This document shows, one piece after another, positions 37,710-46,535 of a stretch of DNA of 64,000 bases (position 1 is its first letter; each line of letters opens with the position of its first letter). The position numbers and the translations under genes are program-made. The notes below the pieces were generated by a model. That model saw nothing but the letters and a program-made list of their open reading frames with translations, searched no databases and was not told the origin of the DNA. The DNA is taken from contig NZ_CP011270.1 in NCBI RefSeq assembly GCF_001610835.1, positions 5,226,001-5,290,000 of the forward strand, written 5' to 3'. The stretch is from Planctomyces sp. SH-PL14 (GTDB lineage Bacteria; Planctomycetota; Planctomycetia; Planctomycetales; Planctomycetaceae).

Positions 37710-38033
37710 CTAGAGCTTGGCCGCCATCGCCTCGGCGAGCTTCTTCACTTCGGCCGGGTTGGTCGTCGATTCGAGCTTCTTGAGGTCGGCCGCCAGGGTA
37801 TCGGCGAGCTTGGCGTCCTGAGCGCGGACCGCCTCGATCCCGGCGGCCATGCCGGCCGTGGCGCTGCCGGCGGTCCCGGTCTGCGCGATTTCGGCGAGTC
37901 GCTTCTTGAGTTCGTCGCGTCCTGAGACCTTGTTCTGCTCCTCGACCGGGACAGACGGCTTCGCCGTTTCCGATCCGCAGCCGGAAAAGGCCAGAGCGAG
38001 AGAGAAGACCGTTGCCGCACGAAAGCTGGACAT
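37710..38033 (-). CDS. small lipoprotein
   Basis: A 107-residue protein from the ATG at 38031-38033. The signal has lipobox FSLALAFSGC, so the chain after Cys should be lipidated. The mature part is polar and helical (GRDELKKRLAEIA, LADTLAADLKKLE, PAEVKKLAEAMAAKL) with no recognised domain. It does not share the beta-sandwich pattern of the other DUF1559-linked lipoproteins, but it lies directly downstream of a DUF1559 gene on the same strand, past a terminator hairpin. It is convergent with the rRNA methyltransferase, with only 28 bp between stops. Confidence 0.78.
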   Translation of the reverse strand: MSSFRAATVFSLALAFSGCGSETAKPSVPVEEQNKVSGRDELKKRLAEIAQTGTAGSATAGMAAGIEAVRAQDAKLADTLAADLKKLESTTNPAEVKKLAEAMAAKL

Positions 38034-38103
38034 GGGAGACGCATTCCTGGAAAGGTCTGGGCAGGCGGGTCGTAAGGGACCTCTGCCGCAGATGTTGGAC
38101 TGA

Positions 38104-38147
38104 TAAAAAGAGATGCCGCCGGAAGCCAACGGCCGCCGACGGCATCT
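38104..38147 (-). terminator. rho-independent terminator of the DUF1559 gene
   Basis: On the minus strand AGATGCCG (38140-38147) pairs with CGGCATCT (38111-38118), with further inner GC pairing, and is followed by CTTTTTATC. It lies between the DUF1559 stop (38168) and the lipoprotein start (38033), like the hairpin at 6675-6710. Confidence 0.78.
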
Positions 38148-38167
38148 TGATCGCAATGAGGACGATT

Positions 38168-39169
38168 TTACAGGTCGCCGATGGGGGCGCCATCGAAGGC
38201 ACCGCCCGCCCGCTGCCAGTTCGTGAAGTCGACGCTGTCTCCGATGAACTTGACGGCGCCGTCGGCCATCAGGACCTGGACACCGCCGGTATGCCGGCTC
38301 CGGGCCGTCCAGACCCCCTGGCTGTCGTACCAGCCGCAGCCGGCGCAGTCATGGCAGTCCGGATTCGGCGAGTTCGGAGTGTTGAGGGTGTTGAAGATCG
38401 TCTGGCCGCCAATGCCGTTCATCCACTGCTGGTGGAGGGTGGCGTGGATATTCGTCGTGCCGCCCAGGCACTGTTGTCCGTAGGCGTTCAGGACAGCCTG
38501 GGGCGTAAAGGACCGGGTGAATCCCGTGGGATAGGCCTGGGCGCGGATGAGCGACCGGCGAAGTTCGTACTTGGCCGTATCGTTGTTTCCGACCGTGACC
38601 TCTCCCATCGCGACCACGTTGGACGTTCCGTCCATGATGTCGCCGATCCGCACGCTCTTGACGAACTGCACGAACCCGACGCGATCCGCGACGCCGACGT
38701 TCCAGAAGGTGGACGGTCCGGCGCTGACGGCGTAGTTGACTCCGGCGTCGTTCACGCCGCCGGGATAGGTGAAGTCACTGGGGCACAGGAAGTTGGCGAT
38801 CCGCTTGCGGACGTCGTTGTTGGCGTTCGGCGCTTCGTCGTAGCGACGGTTGAAGTCCAGCTTCCCGTAGATGCCGGCCTGATCCATGTAGGGAAGCAGC
38901 ATCGTGTGGACGCTGAATCCGCGCCAGGCGGTGGTCGTTGAGCTGTCGTAGACCGAGGGGCAGATGGCGGGCGGAAACATTCCGAACGCCTCATGGTAGT
39001 TGTGCAGCGCGACGCCGAACTGCTTCAGATTGTTGCCGCACTGCGACCGCCGGGCCGCTTCTCGGGCCTGCTGGACCGCGGGGAGCAGAATGGCGACGAG
39101 AACGGCGATGATCGCAATGACGACCAGCAGTTCAATCAGCGTGAAACCCTTACGCGACGACCTGAGCAT
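38168..39169 (-). CDS. DUF1559 domain protein, prepilin-like N-terminus
   Basis: A 333-residue DUF1559 paralogue from the ATG at 39169; an in-frame ATG at 39178 would add MFI. The leader is MLRSSRKGFTLIEL with the hydrophobic helix after it. The C-terminal H-x9-DG motif is HTGGVQVLMADG. The mid-region contains several cysteines (CHDCAGCG), unusual compared with its paralogues. A terminator hairpin and a lipoprotein gene follow on the same strand. Export and processing are inferred from the leader; function unknown. Confidence 0.93.
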   Translation of the reverse strand: MLRSSRKGFTLIELLVVIAIIAVLVAILLPAVQQAREAARRSQCGNNLKQFGVALHNYHEAFGMFPPAICPSVYDSSTTTAWRGFSVHTMLLPYMDQAGIYGKLDFNRRYDEAPNANNDVRKRIANFLCPSDFTYPGGVNDAGVNYAVSAGPSTFWNVGVADRVGFVQFVKSVRIGDIMDGTSNVVAMGEVTVGNNDTAKYELRRSLIRAQAYPTGFTRSFTPQAVLNAYGQQCLGGTTNIHATLHQQWMNGIGGQTIFNTLNTPNSPNPDCHDCAGCGWYDSQGVWTARSRHTGGVQVLMADGAVKFIGDSVDFTNWQRAGGAFDGAPIGDL

Positions 39170-39511
39170 GATGAACACTCGGGACTTAAGGATGGAAAAT
39201 GACAGAAAGAAATATCGAAGCGAGATCGAGACGCAGCGCCCACTGCATCATCGGCACATGTTGTGTGGGGCAAACCACCGCAACATCAAGATAGGGTGAT
39301 GAATACATCACCTCCAAATATTCTTGAGGCAAGATGAAGAAAATGTCAACAATCGCCGTTTGGGGCAAGACGGTTCGTCCTGGCAGGAGTTGCTGAATCT
39401 TCTTGCTGCGGAAGAACTTGCGGATTGAGAGGCCGCCGTATCGTGGCGGCAGGCTTGCCGGACTGAGAAAATTGGCCCCAGAGGCCGTCGTGGCGGCCGG
39501 CGGAAAAATGG
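39170..39511. promoter_or_regulatory. intergenic region upstream of DUF1559, no gene seen
   Basis: 342 bp between the CDF transporter stop and the DUF1559 start. The part at about 39200-39350 is clearly AT-richer than the genes and is the probable promoter region of the DUF1559 gene. No ORF with coding character, RNA gene or repeat copy seen. Confidence 0.45.
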
Positions 39512-40408
39512 TCAGGCGAGGCGTCGGGGTTCGGAATCGGGCTCGATGTGCACGATCGCGTCCGCGATCCGGTGCGAGGATTCGCGGAGTGCCCGGCGGA
39601 CCTTGCCTCCGATGACATGTCCCTCGTGGACGGTGAGGTGTCCGTCCACCTGGACGTGGATTTCGACGAAGAAGTTGGTCCCGCTCTTTCGGACGCGGCA
39701 CTTCTCCACGCCGCGGACTCCGTCCACCTGGCTGGCCAGGGCGCGGATGTCATCGACGATCAGCGGCGAGGGGGAGACGTCGAGGAGGTCCCGCAGGGCT
39801 CTTCGCAGGAGGGCGATGCCGTTCCAGGCGATGACGAGGCAGGCGACGAGGGCGGCCCAGTCGTCGGCCGGTTCGTAGCCGGGGCCGCCGATGAGGCTGA
39901 TGGAGATGCCGACGAACGCCGCGAGGCTGGTGAGGGCGTCGGCCCGGTGGTGCCAGGCGTCCCCTTCGAGGGCTGTGCTTTCGGTCCCTTCGCCGGCCGC
40001 CATGACCCAGCGGGCGAGGGCTTCCTTGATCGCCACGACCATCGCGAGGACCAGCAGTGTGGACCAGTGGGGGAGGTGGTGGGGGGTGAGGATCTCGTGG
40101 ACGCTCTGGAAGGCGATGACTCCGGCGGCGGCGAGGATGCCGAAGGCCGCGACCGCTCCGGCGAGGGTTTCGGCCTTGCCGAAGCCGTAGGGGTGTCGTT
40201 GGGTGGGGGGGCGGGTGGCGATCCGGAGGCCGCCCCAGACGACGAGGGAGCTGACGATGTCGGCCGAGGACTCGATGCCGTCCGCGATGAGGGCGTAGGA
40301 GTTTCCGAAGACGCCGGAGATGATTTTGACGGTGGCCAGCGAGGCATTCACGGCCACGCCGACGAGGGGGACGTTGGCGAGATCGTGATCGGAGAGTGGC
40401 TGGGACAT
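39512..40408 (-). CDS. cation diffusion facilitator (CDF) transporter
   Basis: A 298-residue inner-membrane metal/proton antiporter. Predicted transmembrane helices fill the first 210 residues. The metal-site motifs are DGIESSAD (residues 43-50) and DAWHHRAD (about 150-157), the paired Asp/His sites of CDF proteins. The His-rich loop HPYGFGKAE is typical. The cytoplasmic C-terminal domain (VDGVRGVEKCRVRKSGTNFFVEIHVQVD, split) is the usual ferredoxin-like dimerisation domain. Exports a divalent metal such as Zn, Co, Fe or Mn; which one cannot be decided from these motifs. It stands alone on its strand. Confidence 0.94.
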   Translation of the reverse strand: MSQPLSDHDLANVPLVGVAVNASLATVKIISGVFGNSYALIADGIESSADIVSSLVVWGGLRIATRPPTQRHPYGFGKAETLAGAVAAFGILAAAGVIAFQSVHEILTPHHLPHWSTLLVLAMVVAIKEALARWVMAAGEGTESTALEGDAWHHRADALTSLAAFVGISISLIGGPGYEPADDWAALVACLVIAWNGIALLRRALRDLLDVSPSPLIVDDIRALASQVDGVRGVEKCRVRKSGTNFFVEIHVQVDGHLTVHEGHVIGGKVRRALRESSHRIADAIVHIEPDSEPRRLA

Positions 40409-40476
40409 GACGTCTGTGCGGGAGGTCAGGGCCGGGTGTTCAACCTTAGCTGGCCGCGTGGTCCCGGGGAATGCTC

Positions 40477-40794
40477 GGACGCGTCCTTGCCGAACGGACG
40501 CCGATAGCTCAAACCCAACGTTCCACGGCAGCCGGGGTCAAGGGGGTCACCCCTTGCCGCCGGAGGCACTTCCATGAGGAACCTTTGTAAGCGACGGACG
40601 TCCGCTTTGTGGAACCGGCGTGAAGGACTGACCGCTCGCTCCGGAATCCCCGCGGGTTGGTGAGGGGGCATCCGGCACGTCGTCCGCGCTTGGACACGAT
40701 CTCCTTCAGACATCTCTCGACGGCCAGGCCTCCGGCGGGCAAAGGGGCGTTGCCCCTCTGCACTCCCCAACAGGGTGCCCCTGGACCCGGTTCT
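40477..40794 (+). repeat. dispersed structured repeat, copy 8
   Basis: A full-length copy in a divergent intergenic region, 68 bp from the CDF start and 64 bp from the kinase start. It is one of only three copies not close to a stop codon. The 5' hairpin is shorter (GGGGTCAAGGGGGTCACCCCTTG). Confidence 0.9.
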
Positions 40795-40858
40795 GGGGCC
40801 AGCTTCCTGCACAGTGTTCGAGCGAGAGACAGACGGATAGCCTGCCGGGAAGTGCCCA

Positions 40859-42583
40859 ATGCCTCCTCACCTGGCTGTCATGTCTGACGATCGCGAGTCC
40901 CGACTGGCCGTCGCCCTCGAAGAACTCCTGGGCGCCCCCGCCCACACACCCGTCGACTGGAACTCCGTCCGCCACCGCCATCCCGACCTCGTCGACGAAC
41001 TCCGCGAACTCTGGGGAACAGCCCACCTCGCATCCCATCTCGCCGACGCCACCGACGTCTTCGTCCCCCCCTCGGGATCCGCCCGCCCGACATCAGCCGC
41101 CAACGAACCACCAACCCCCATGCCCGGGATCCTGGGGGACTACGAACTGCAACGAGAAATCGGCCGCGGCGGCATGGGCATCGTCTTCCAGGCCCGACAG
41201 CGAAGCCTCAACCGGCCCGTCGCCCTCAAGATGGTCCTCAACCCCGAGTTCGCCGGGGGAGAAGCCACAGCCCGGCTCCGGGCCGAAGCGGCCTCCGTCG
41301 CCCAGCTCGACCACCCGAACATCGTCTCGGTCTACGAGATCGGCGAGGACGACCGGCATCGGACCTACTTCTCGATGCAGTTCATCGAAGGAACCACCCT
41401 CGCCGCCAAGCTGCAGAGCGGCCCGCTCCCGTCCCGCGCCGCCGCACAGCTCCTCGTCCCCGTCTGCCGCGCCGTCGCCCATGCCCATCGCAAAGGGGTG
41501 GTCCACCGCGATCTCAAGCCCTCCAACATCCTGATCGACGGAAGCGGCAAGCCGTTCGTCACCGACTTCGGACTCGCCAAGCAGGTCCCGCTCGCCGCCG
41601 GCGCTCCTTCGTTGCCGCCCCACCCGCCGATCCGCCGGACATCGCTCACCGGCTCCGGGGCGATCCTCGGAACCCCCGGCTACATGGCCCCCGAACAGGC
41701 GTCGCAGCCGGGGATGACCCCAACCCCCGCCGCCGATGTCTACTCGCTGGGAGCGGTCCTCTACGCCATGGTGACCGCCCGCCCCCCGGTGCAGGCCGCG
41801 TCGCCCGTCGATGCCATCCTCCAGCTTCTCGAGCAGGAGCCCGCGCCGCCGAGGCTCCTGAACCCGGGGATCGACGCCGATCTCGAAATGATCATCCTCA
41901 AGTCGTTACAGAAGCCGACCGACCTGCGGTATGAGTCGGCGGACGAGCTGGGAGACGACCTCGAGGCCTACCTCAGGAACGACCCCATCCAGGCCCGCTC
42001 GTCCCGATTCACGGATGTTCTGAGCCGCATGTTCCGCCCCACCCACCACGCCGTCGTGCTGCAGAACTGGGGACGGTTGTGGATGTGGCACGCCCTCGTG
42101 CTTTGGATCCTCTGCCTGGCGACAAACGCCATGCAGCTCGAAGGCGTCGACAGCCGGCTGCCGTACCTGGCCCTGTGGATACTGGGCCTCGGGACATGGG
42201 CGGCGGCGTTCTGGGGACTGCGGCACCGGGCAGGGCCGGTGACGTTCGTGGAGCGGCAGATCGCCCACATCTGGGCGGCCAGCATGGCGAGCTCGATCCT
42301 GCTGTTCGTGATCGAAGCCCTGCTGGGGCTGCCGGTCCTCAAGCTCTCGCCGGTGCTGGGGGTCATCAGCGCGGCGGTGTTCATGGCGAAGGCGGGGATT
42401 CTGTCGGGGGAGTTCTACCTGCAGTCAGTCGCTCTGTTCGCCACGTCGCTCGTGATGGCCGCCGTCCCGCGGTGGGGCGTGGCGATCTTCGGAACCGTCA
42501 GCGCGCTCTGTTTCCTGATTCCAGGGTGGCGGCTGCAGTCCCGGGTCTCACCGGACGGTTCGGCGACAGAGAAGTCGTCGTAA
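40859..42583 (+). CDS. membrane-bound serine/threonine protein kinase
   Basis: A 574-residue Hanks-type kinase; an alternative start at 40880 would shorten it by 7 residues. The kinase domain spans about residues 95-375: glycine loop GRGGMG (about 102), catalytic HRDLKPSN (about 216), DFGLAKQ (about 236) and GTPGYMAPEQ. After it come about five hydrophobic segments (WHALVLWILCLATNAM to AIFGTVSALCFLIPGW) that should anchor it in the membrane. No PASTA or other sensor domain is visible. The first 80 residues resemble the short N-terminal region preceding many planctomycete kinases. Substrate unknown. Confidence 0.93.
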   Translation: MPPHLAVMSDDRESRLAVALEELLGAPAHTPVDWNSVRHRHPDLVDELRELWGTAHLASHLADATDVFVPPSGSARPTSAANEPPTPMPGILGDYELQREIGRGGMGIVFQARQRSLNRPVALKMVLNPEFAGGEATARLRAEAASVAQLDHPNIVSVYEIGEDDRHRTYFSMQFIEGTTLAAKLQSGPLPSRAAAQLLVPVCRAVAHAHRKGVVHRDLKPSNILIDGSGKPFVTDFGLAKQVPLAAGAPSLPPHPPIRRTSLTGSGAILGTPGYMAPEQASQPGMTPTPAADVYSLGAVLYAMVTARPPVQAASPVDAILQLLEQEPAPPRLLNPGIDADLEMIILKSLQKPTDLRYESADELGDDLEAYLRNDPIQARSSRFTDVLSRMFRPTHHAVVLQNWGRLWMWHALVLWILCLATNAMQLEGVDSRLPYLALWILGLGTWAAAFWGLRHRAGPVTFVERQIAHIWAASMASSILLFVIEALLGLPVLKLSPVLGVISAAVFMAKAGILSGEFYLQSVALFATSLVMAAVPRWGVAIFGTVSALCFLIPGWRLQSRVSPDGSATEKSS

Positions 42584-42584
42584 A

Positions 42585-42845
42585 GCTCGTTCTTGCCGGC
42601 ACGACTCGGTGGCTCAAACCGCCTTCCCACTGGCCCGTGGAACACGCAAGCGAACGACTTTGCGGCGTGGCGTCGAGAGCCCGACGCTCGCCCTGGAATC
42701 CCCGCGGGTTGGTGAGGGGGCATCCCGCACGGTGTCCGCGTTTGGACACGATCTCCTTCAGACATCTCTCGACGGCCAAGCCTCCGGCGGGCAAGAGGGC
42801 GTTGCCCCCTTGCATCCCCCACCAGGGTGCCCCTGGACCCGGTTT
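42585..42845 (+). repeat. dispersed structured repeat, copy 9 (internally deleted)
   Basis: About 260 bp between convergent genes. Both ends are present (CTTGCCGGCACGAC to GGACCCGGTTT), but the 5' hairpin and CCGCCGGAGGC segment are replaced by a shorter unrelated stretch. The left end is 2 bp past the kinase stop, and the right end touches the sulfotransferase stop. Confidence 0.82.
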
Positions 42846-44015
42846 TTAGGCGACCGCCTGCTCAACCGGCTGCTGCAGCGGCGAGGGGTAGCCAAACCGG
42901 TCAAAAGCAAACTTCAACCGCTCGTAAATCTGACGCTGCTTCTCCCGGTCCTCACCGTACTTGTTCTTCTTGTACTCCTTCACACCCTTCATCTGCGGCT
43001 CCAGCGTCCGCCGCAACTGGTCAAAACCAGGAAGGCTCAACGAGTCATACATCCGCTCCAGCTCGCCCAGCGGATTCGCGTCCAGCGTCTCGTACCGCAT
43101 CTCGTACAGGTTCTCAGGCGGAATCAACGCCTTGTCCCGCTCGTACGTCCGGAAGCAGTCCTCGTAAACATCCAGCGTCTCGTTCTCCAGGTTCACCTGG
43201 TCCCGATGACCCAGCCCGTTCTCGTCATTCATCGTCCGCCGCAGATGGCACGACGAGTTGTAGACCGCGTACGGGTTGCGATAGATGTAGACGTACTTCG
43301 CCTGCGGAAAGAGTTCGTGCAGCAGCGGAATCCGGAACGTGTGCCCGGGCGACTTCAGACACAGCGCCCGCGGATCGCGGACCGCCAGCTTCTTGAAGAA
43401 CGTCCGCATCGCCTCTAGGAAATCGGACCGCTCCCGCGTCGTCATGTTGGCGGGGTTGAAGAACCGCCCGTAGGTCTCAAAACGGTCCGGCCGGAGCGCC
43501 ATGACGTACGGCGACGCCATGGTCATCAGGCACAGGGCCATCTCGTCTTCCTGGGCACAGTCCCAGCCCGCCTCGATGTTGTCCATCGGCCGGGATTTGG
43601 GGAGGAGCCAGCCGGTCAGCGGCTTCACGACCCGCTCGGTCGTCAGGAAGTGGAACGGGTAGACGCAGGAGTAGGTGTTCGGAAACGAGTAGTGCTGGTC
43701 GTTGACGAGGAGGTTGTGGAGGAGGGTCGTTCCGCTCCGCCAGTGGCCGAGGACGATCAGCGGGGCGGGGTTGAGCTCGGTCCGGGCGATCCGGCCCCCG
43801 TAGAGCACGCTTTCGACCGCCGAGAGGGCGGTGTTGTAGGCAAAGGATCCTGGCAGTAAAGCGGTGCGGTACCAGCGGTTCCACGAAAGCGCAGGGCGCA
43901 TCCGGAGCATTTTCATGGCTCCGGAGAAGGTCAGGCCGCACCAGAGCGTAAACGGACCCTGCGACGAATGTTTGACGTAAGTGCCAGATCCATTCTTGGC
44001 CGTCGACGATGACAT
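42846..44015 (-). CDS. sulfotransferase family protein
   Basis: A 389-residue PAPS-dependent sulfotransferase. The 5'-phosphosulfate-binding loop is VLGHWRSGTTLLHNLL at residues 88-103. The 3'-phosphate-binding region is YIYRNPYAVYNSSCHL. Also typical are FLTTERVVKPL and LKSPGHTFRIP. The length is normal. It would transfer sulfate from PAPS to a hydroxyl or amine of an unknown acceptor. The sulfatase at 28330 is too far for a direct link. The start at 44015 is chosen because the upstream in-frame extension (to 44225) lacks coding character. Divergent from the Nudix gene. Confidence 0.9.
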   Translation of the reverse strand: MSSSTAKNGSGTYVKHSSQGPFTLWCGLTFSGAMKMLRMRPALSWNRWYRTALLPGSFAYNTALSAVESVLYGGRIARTELNPAPLIVLGHWRSGTTLLHNLLVNDQHYSFPNTYSCVYPFHFLTTERVVKPLTGWLLPKSRPMDNIEAGWDCAQEDEMALCLMTMASPYVMALRPDRFETYGRFFNPANMTTRERSDFLEAMRTFFKKLAVRDPRALCLKSPGHTFRIPLLHELFPQAKYVYIYRNPYAVYNSSCHLRRTMNDENGLGHRDQVNLENETLDVYEDCFRTYERDKALIPPENLYEMRYETLDANPLGELERMYDSLSLPGFDQLRRTLEPQMKGVKEYKKNKYGEDREKQRQIYERLKFAFDRFGYPSPLQQPVEQAVA

Positions 44016-44254
44016 GCGGGACACCTGCAGGGATGCGCCAGGCTGAACTAAGAACCTGGGTTGGTCATCGTCTTCATTCCTGGCGGACTGCACGCAAACA
44101 GGTGAAGGGTTCGATTCCGCAGGCTCGGAACGCTCCGCCCGTGCGCAGGGCACTTCCGTTCCGGTGAACGTTCCACAAAGATTAGCGCAAGCCTCCCCGG
44201 GTTTGGCAACAGACCTTTTCCCCATTCTGCCAAAAGTTTCCGGACTGCCATTGT

Positions 44255-44644
44255 ATGAAGACTGTTCAGTGTGTCGGGGTTGCGGTTGTCATCCACGACA
44301 ATTGCGTGCTTGTGGGAACCCGTGATGCTGGCGGTCCTCTTGCGGGGTACGCGGAGTTTCCGGGTGGGAAGTGTCATGCGGGGGAGGGGGTGGAGGCGTG
44401 TGCGGTGCGGGAGTGTCGGGAGGAGACGGGGTTGGCGGTGGGTGGGCTGGAGCGGATTGATGAGACGGAGTTTGAGTACCCTCATGGGACGGTGCGGGTG
44501 ACGTTTTTGCGATGTCGTCCGGAGCCGGAGTCGGTCGGGCAGTTGCCGGCGGGAAGTTTCCGGTGGGTGCCGATTGCGGAGGCGGTGACGCGGAAGTTTC
44601 CGGAGGCGAATGCGAAGGTCGTCGCCTGGTTACAGACGCAGTAA
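44255..44644 (+). CDS. Nudix hydrolase (MutT-like)
   Basis: A 129-residue pyrophosphohydrolase. The Nudix box G-x5-E-x7-RE-x2-EE-x-G is complete at residues 38-60 (GKCHAGEGVEACAVRECREE), with flanking strands VGVAVVIHDNCVLVG and FRWVPIAEAV. The size and WVPI ending resemble MutT-type 8-oxo-dGTP pyrophosphatases, but other nucleoside diphosphate-X substrates are possible. Third codon positions are unusually G-rich compared with neighbours. It stands alone; a repeat copy begins 11 bp after its stop. Confidence 0.92.
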   Translation: MKTVQCVGVAVVIHDNCVLVGTRDAGGPLAGYAEFPGGKCHAGEGVEACAVRECREETGLAVGGLERIDETEFEYPHGTVRVTFLRCRPEPESVGQLPAGSFRWVPIAEAVTRKFPEANAKVVAWLQTQ

Positions 44645-44654
44645 CCCCTGAACT

Positions 44655-44970
44655 GAACCGGGTCCAGGGGGACCCTGGTCAGGGGGTACAGGGGGCAGAA
44701 TGCCCCTTGCCCGCCGGAGGCTGTCTCGTCGGATGTCGTCTGAAGGAGCGCGTGTCCAAGCGGACGCCGTGCCGTATGCCCCCTCACCAAACCGCGGGGC
44801 TTCCAGAGCGAGGGGTCAATCCTCAACGCCGGTTCCACAAAGGGGACGTCCGTTGCTTACCACGGTTCCTCACCAGACGGCCTCCGGCGGCAAGGGGTTG
44901 CCCCCTTGACCCCGGCTGCCGTCGCACGATGGGTTTGAGCTAACGACATCGTGCCGGCATGGACGCGGTT
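44655..44970 (-). repeat. dispersed structured repeat, copy 10
   Basis: A full-length inverse copy between convergent genes; its right end is flush with the stop codon of the DUF1501 gene at 44971. The 3' hairpin of the element has an AGAAT-type loop instead of GTTG, shared with copies 13 and 14. Confidence 0.9.
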
Positions 44971-46443
44971 CTATGCCAGCCAGGGCGTCATCACCTTGCC
45001 CGCCACATCCGTCAGCCGGAAATCCCGCCCCTGATGCCGGTATGTCAGCTTGAGGTGATCCAGACCAAACAGGTTCAGCAGCGTCGCGTGGAAGTCATTG
45101 ATGTGCACCGGATCGCGGACCACGCCCCACCCGATGTCGTCCGACTCCCCGTACACCTGTCCTCCCTTGATCCCGCCCCCCGCCATCCACATCGTGAACG
45201 CGAACGGATGATGGTCGCGGCCCGTGTTCGCCGCCCGGCCGTTCCGATTCTCCCCCAGCGGCGTCCGGCCGAACTCCGCCCCCCAGACCACCAGCGTGCT
45301 CTCCAACAGCCCCCGCTGCTTCAGGTCCTTGAGCAGCGCCGCGATCGGCTGGTCGACGACCCACGAGTTGTACCGCAGGTCCGCCTCCAGGCTGCTGTGC
45401 TGGTCCCACGCCTCATAGATGATGTTCACGAACCGCACCCCGCGCTCCACCATCCGCCGCGCCAGCAGACAGTTCCGTGAGAACGAAAGGTGAGCGTTGG
45501 CGACATTCCCCCGCCCCGTCGCCTGCGGATGCTGCGCCCGGTCGATCCCATACGCCTCCCGCGTTGAGGCACTCTCGCCCCCCAGATCGATCAGCTCGGG
45601 GGCCGCGGACTGCATCCGGAAGGCCAGTTCATAACTGGCGATCCGGCTCGCGATCTCGGGATCGTGGACCGCGCTGAGCCGGCTCTCGTTGAGCGACTTG
45701 AGCGTGTCGAGCCCCCGCCGCTGCAGCTCCGGCGGCAGCCCCTCCGGGTTCGTCAGGTTCAGGACGGCTTCGCCCTCGTTGCGGAACAGCACCCCGGCAT
45801 GGTGTGAAGGCAGAAACCCGCTCGACCACAGTGACGCCCCGCCGCTCGACCCGCGTCCGCTCGTCAGGACGACATACCCGGGAAGGTTCTGCGACTCCGT
45901 TCCCAGTCCATAGGTCAGCCAGCTTCCGATCGTCGGAAGGCCGAAGGTCGCGCGGCCGCAGCTCAGGAGGAGCTGTCCCGGGTGATGGTTGAACTGCTCG
46001 GAATGGAGCGAACGGACCATCAGGATGTCATCGGCGCACGTCGCGATCTGCGGGACAAAGTCCGAGAAATCCATCCCGCATTCGCCGTGCTTGGACCACG
46101 TTCGCGGCGAGCCGAGCAGGACCGCGCTCTCCTTCTTGATGAAGGCGAACCGGACCTTCTCGAGCATGTCGGCCGGGAGCGGCTTGCCGTCGAGCTCGTT
46201 GAGCTTGGGCTTCGGATCGAAGAGGTCGAGCTGCGATGGCGCCCCCGCCTGAAAGAAGAAGATGCAGTTCTTCGCCTTCGGAGCGAGCTGCGTCAGCGCC
46301 GCAGGAACCCCGGCCGGTCCCCCCGCAACGGCGCGGCCGTCCTGCCTCAGCAGGCTCGCGAGCGCCGCCGCACCGAGTCCGCTGGCGCTGCTCGTCAGAA
46401 AGTCCCGCCGCGTCCGCGTGTGGTGATGTTGAAGTGATGTCAT
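44971..46443 (-). CDS. DUF1501 family Tat-exported protein
   Basis: A 490-residue protein. The N-terminus has a Tat-type signal (TRTRRDFLTSSASGLGAAAL, with the twin Arg at 12-13), so it is exported folded. The body shows DUF1501 signatures: NCIFFFQAGAPSQLDLFDPK, GRATFGLPTIGSWLTYGLG, WGAEFGRTP and DHHPFAFTMWMAGGGIKGG. The fold is related to alkaline phosphatases/sulfatases; activity is unproven. In planctomycetes this family is usually encoded beside DUF1549/DUF1553 proteins, and here it follows such a gene on the same strand after 92 bp, so an operon is likely. The start at 46443 gives a proper Tat leader. Confidence 0.93.
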   Translation of the reverse strand: MTSLQHHHTRTRRDFLTSSASGLGAAALASLLRQDGRAVAGGPAGVPAALTQLAPKAKNCIFFFQAGAPSQLDLFDPKPKLNELDGKPLPADMLEKVRFAFIKKESAVLLGSPRTWSKHGECGMDFSDFVPQIATCADDILMVRSLHSEQFNHHPGQLLLSCGRATFGLPTIGSWLTYGLGTESQNLPGYVVLTSGRGSSGGASLWSSGFLPSHHAGVLFRNEGEAVLNLTNPEGLPPELQRRGLDTLKSLNESRLSAVHDPEIASRIASYELAFRMQSAAPELIDLGGESASTREAYGIDRAQHPQATGRGNVANAHLSFSRNCLLARRMVERGVRFVNIIYEAWDQHSSLEADLRYNSWVVDQPIAALLKDLKQRGLLESTLVVWGAEFGRTPLGENRNGRAANTGRDHHPFAFTMWMAGGGIKGGQVYGESDDIGWGVVRDPVHINDFHATLLNLFGLDHLKLTYRHQGRDFRLTDVAGKVMTPWLA

Positions 46444-46535
46444 GATCTGTCGTTCCCACGCGAGGCCCGAAAACCGGACCACTCTCAATGGTCTTTGTCG
46501 GTCCCTAGTCTCTCGTCCCTAGACCCTAGTCCCCC

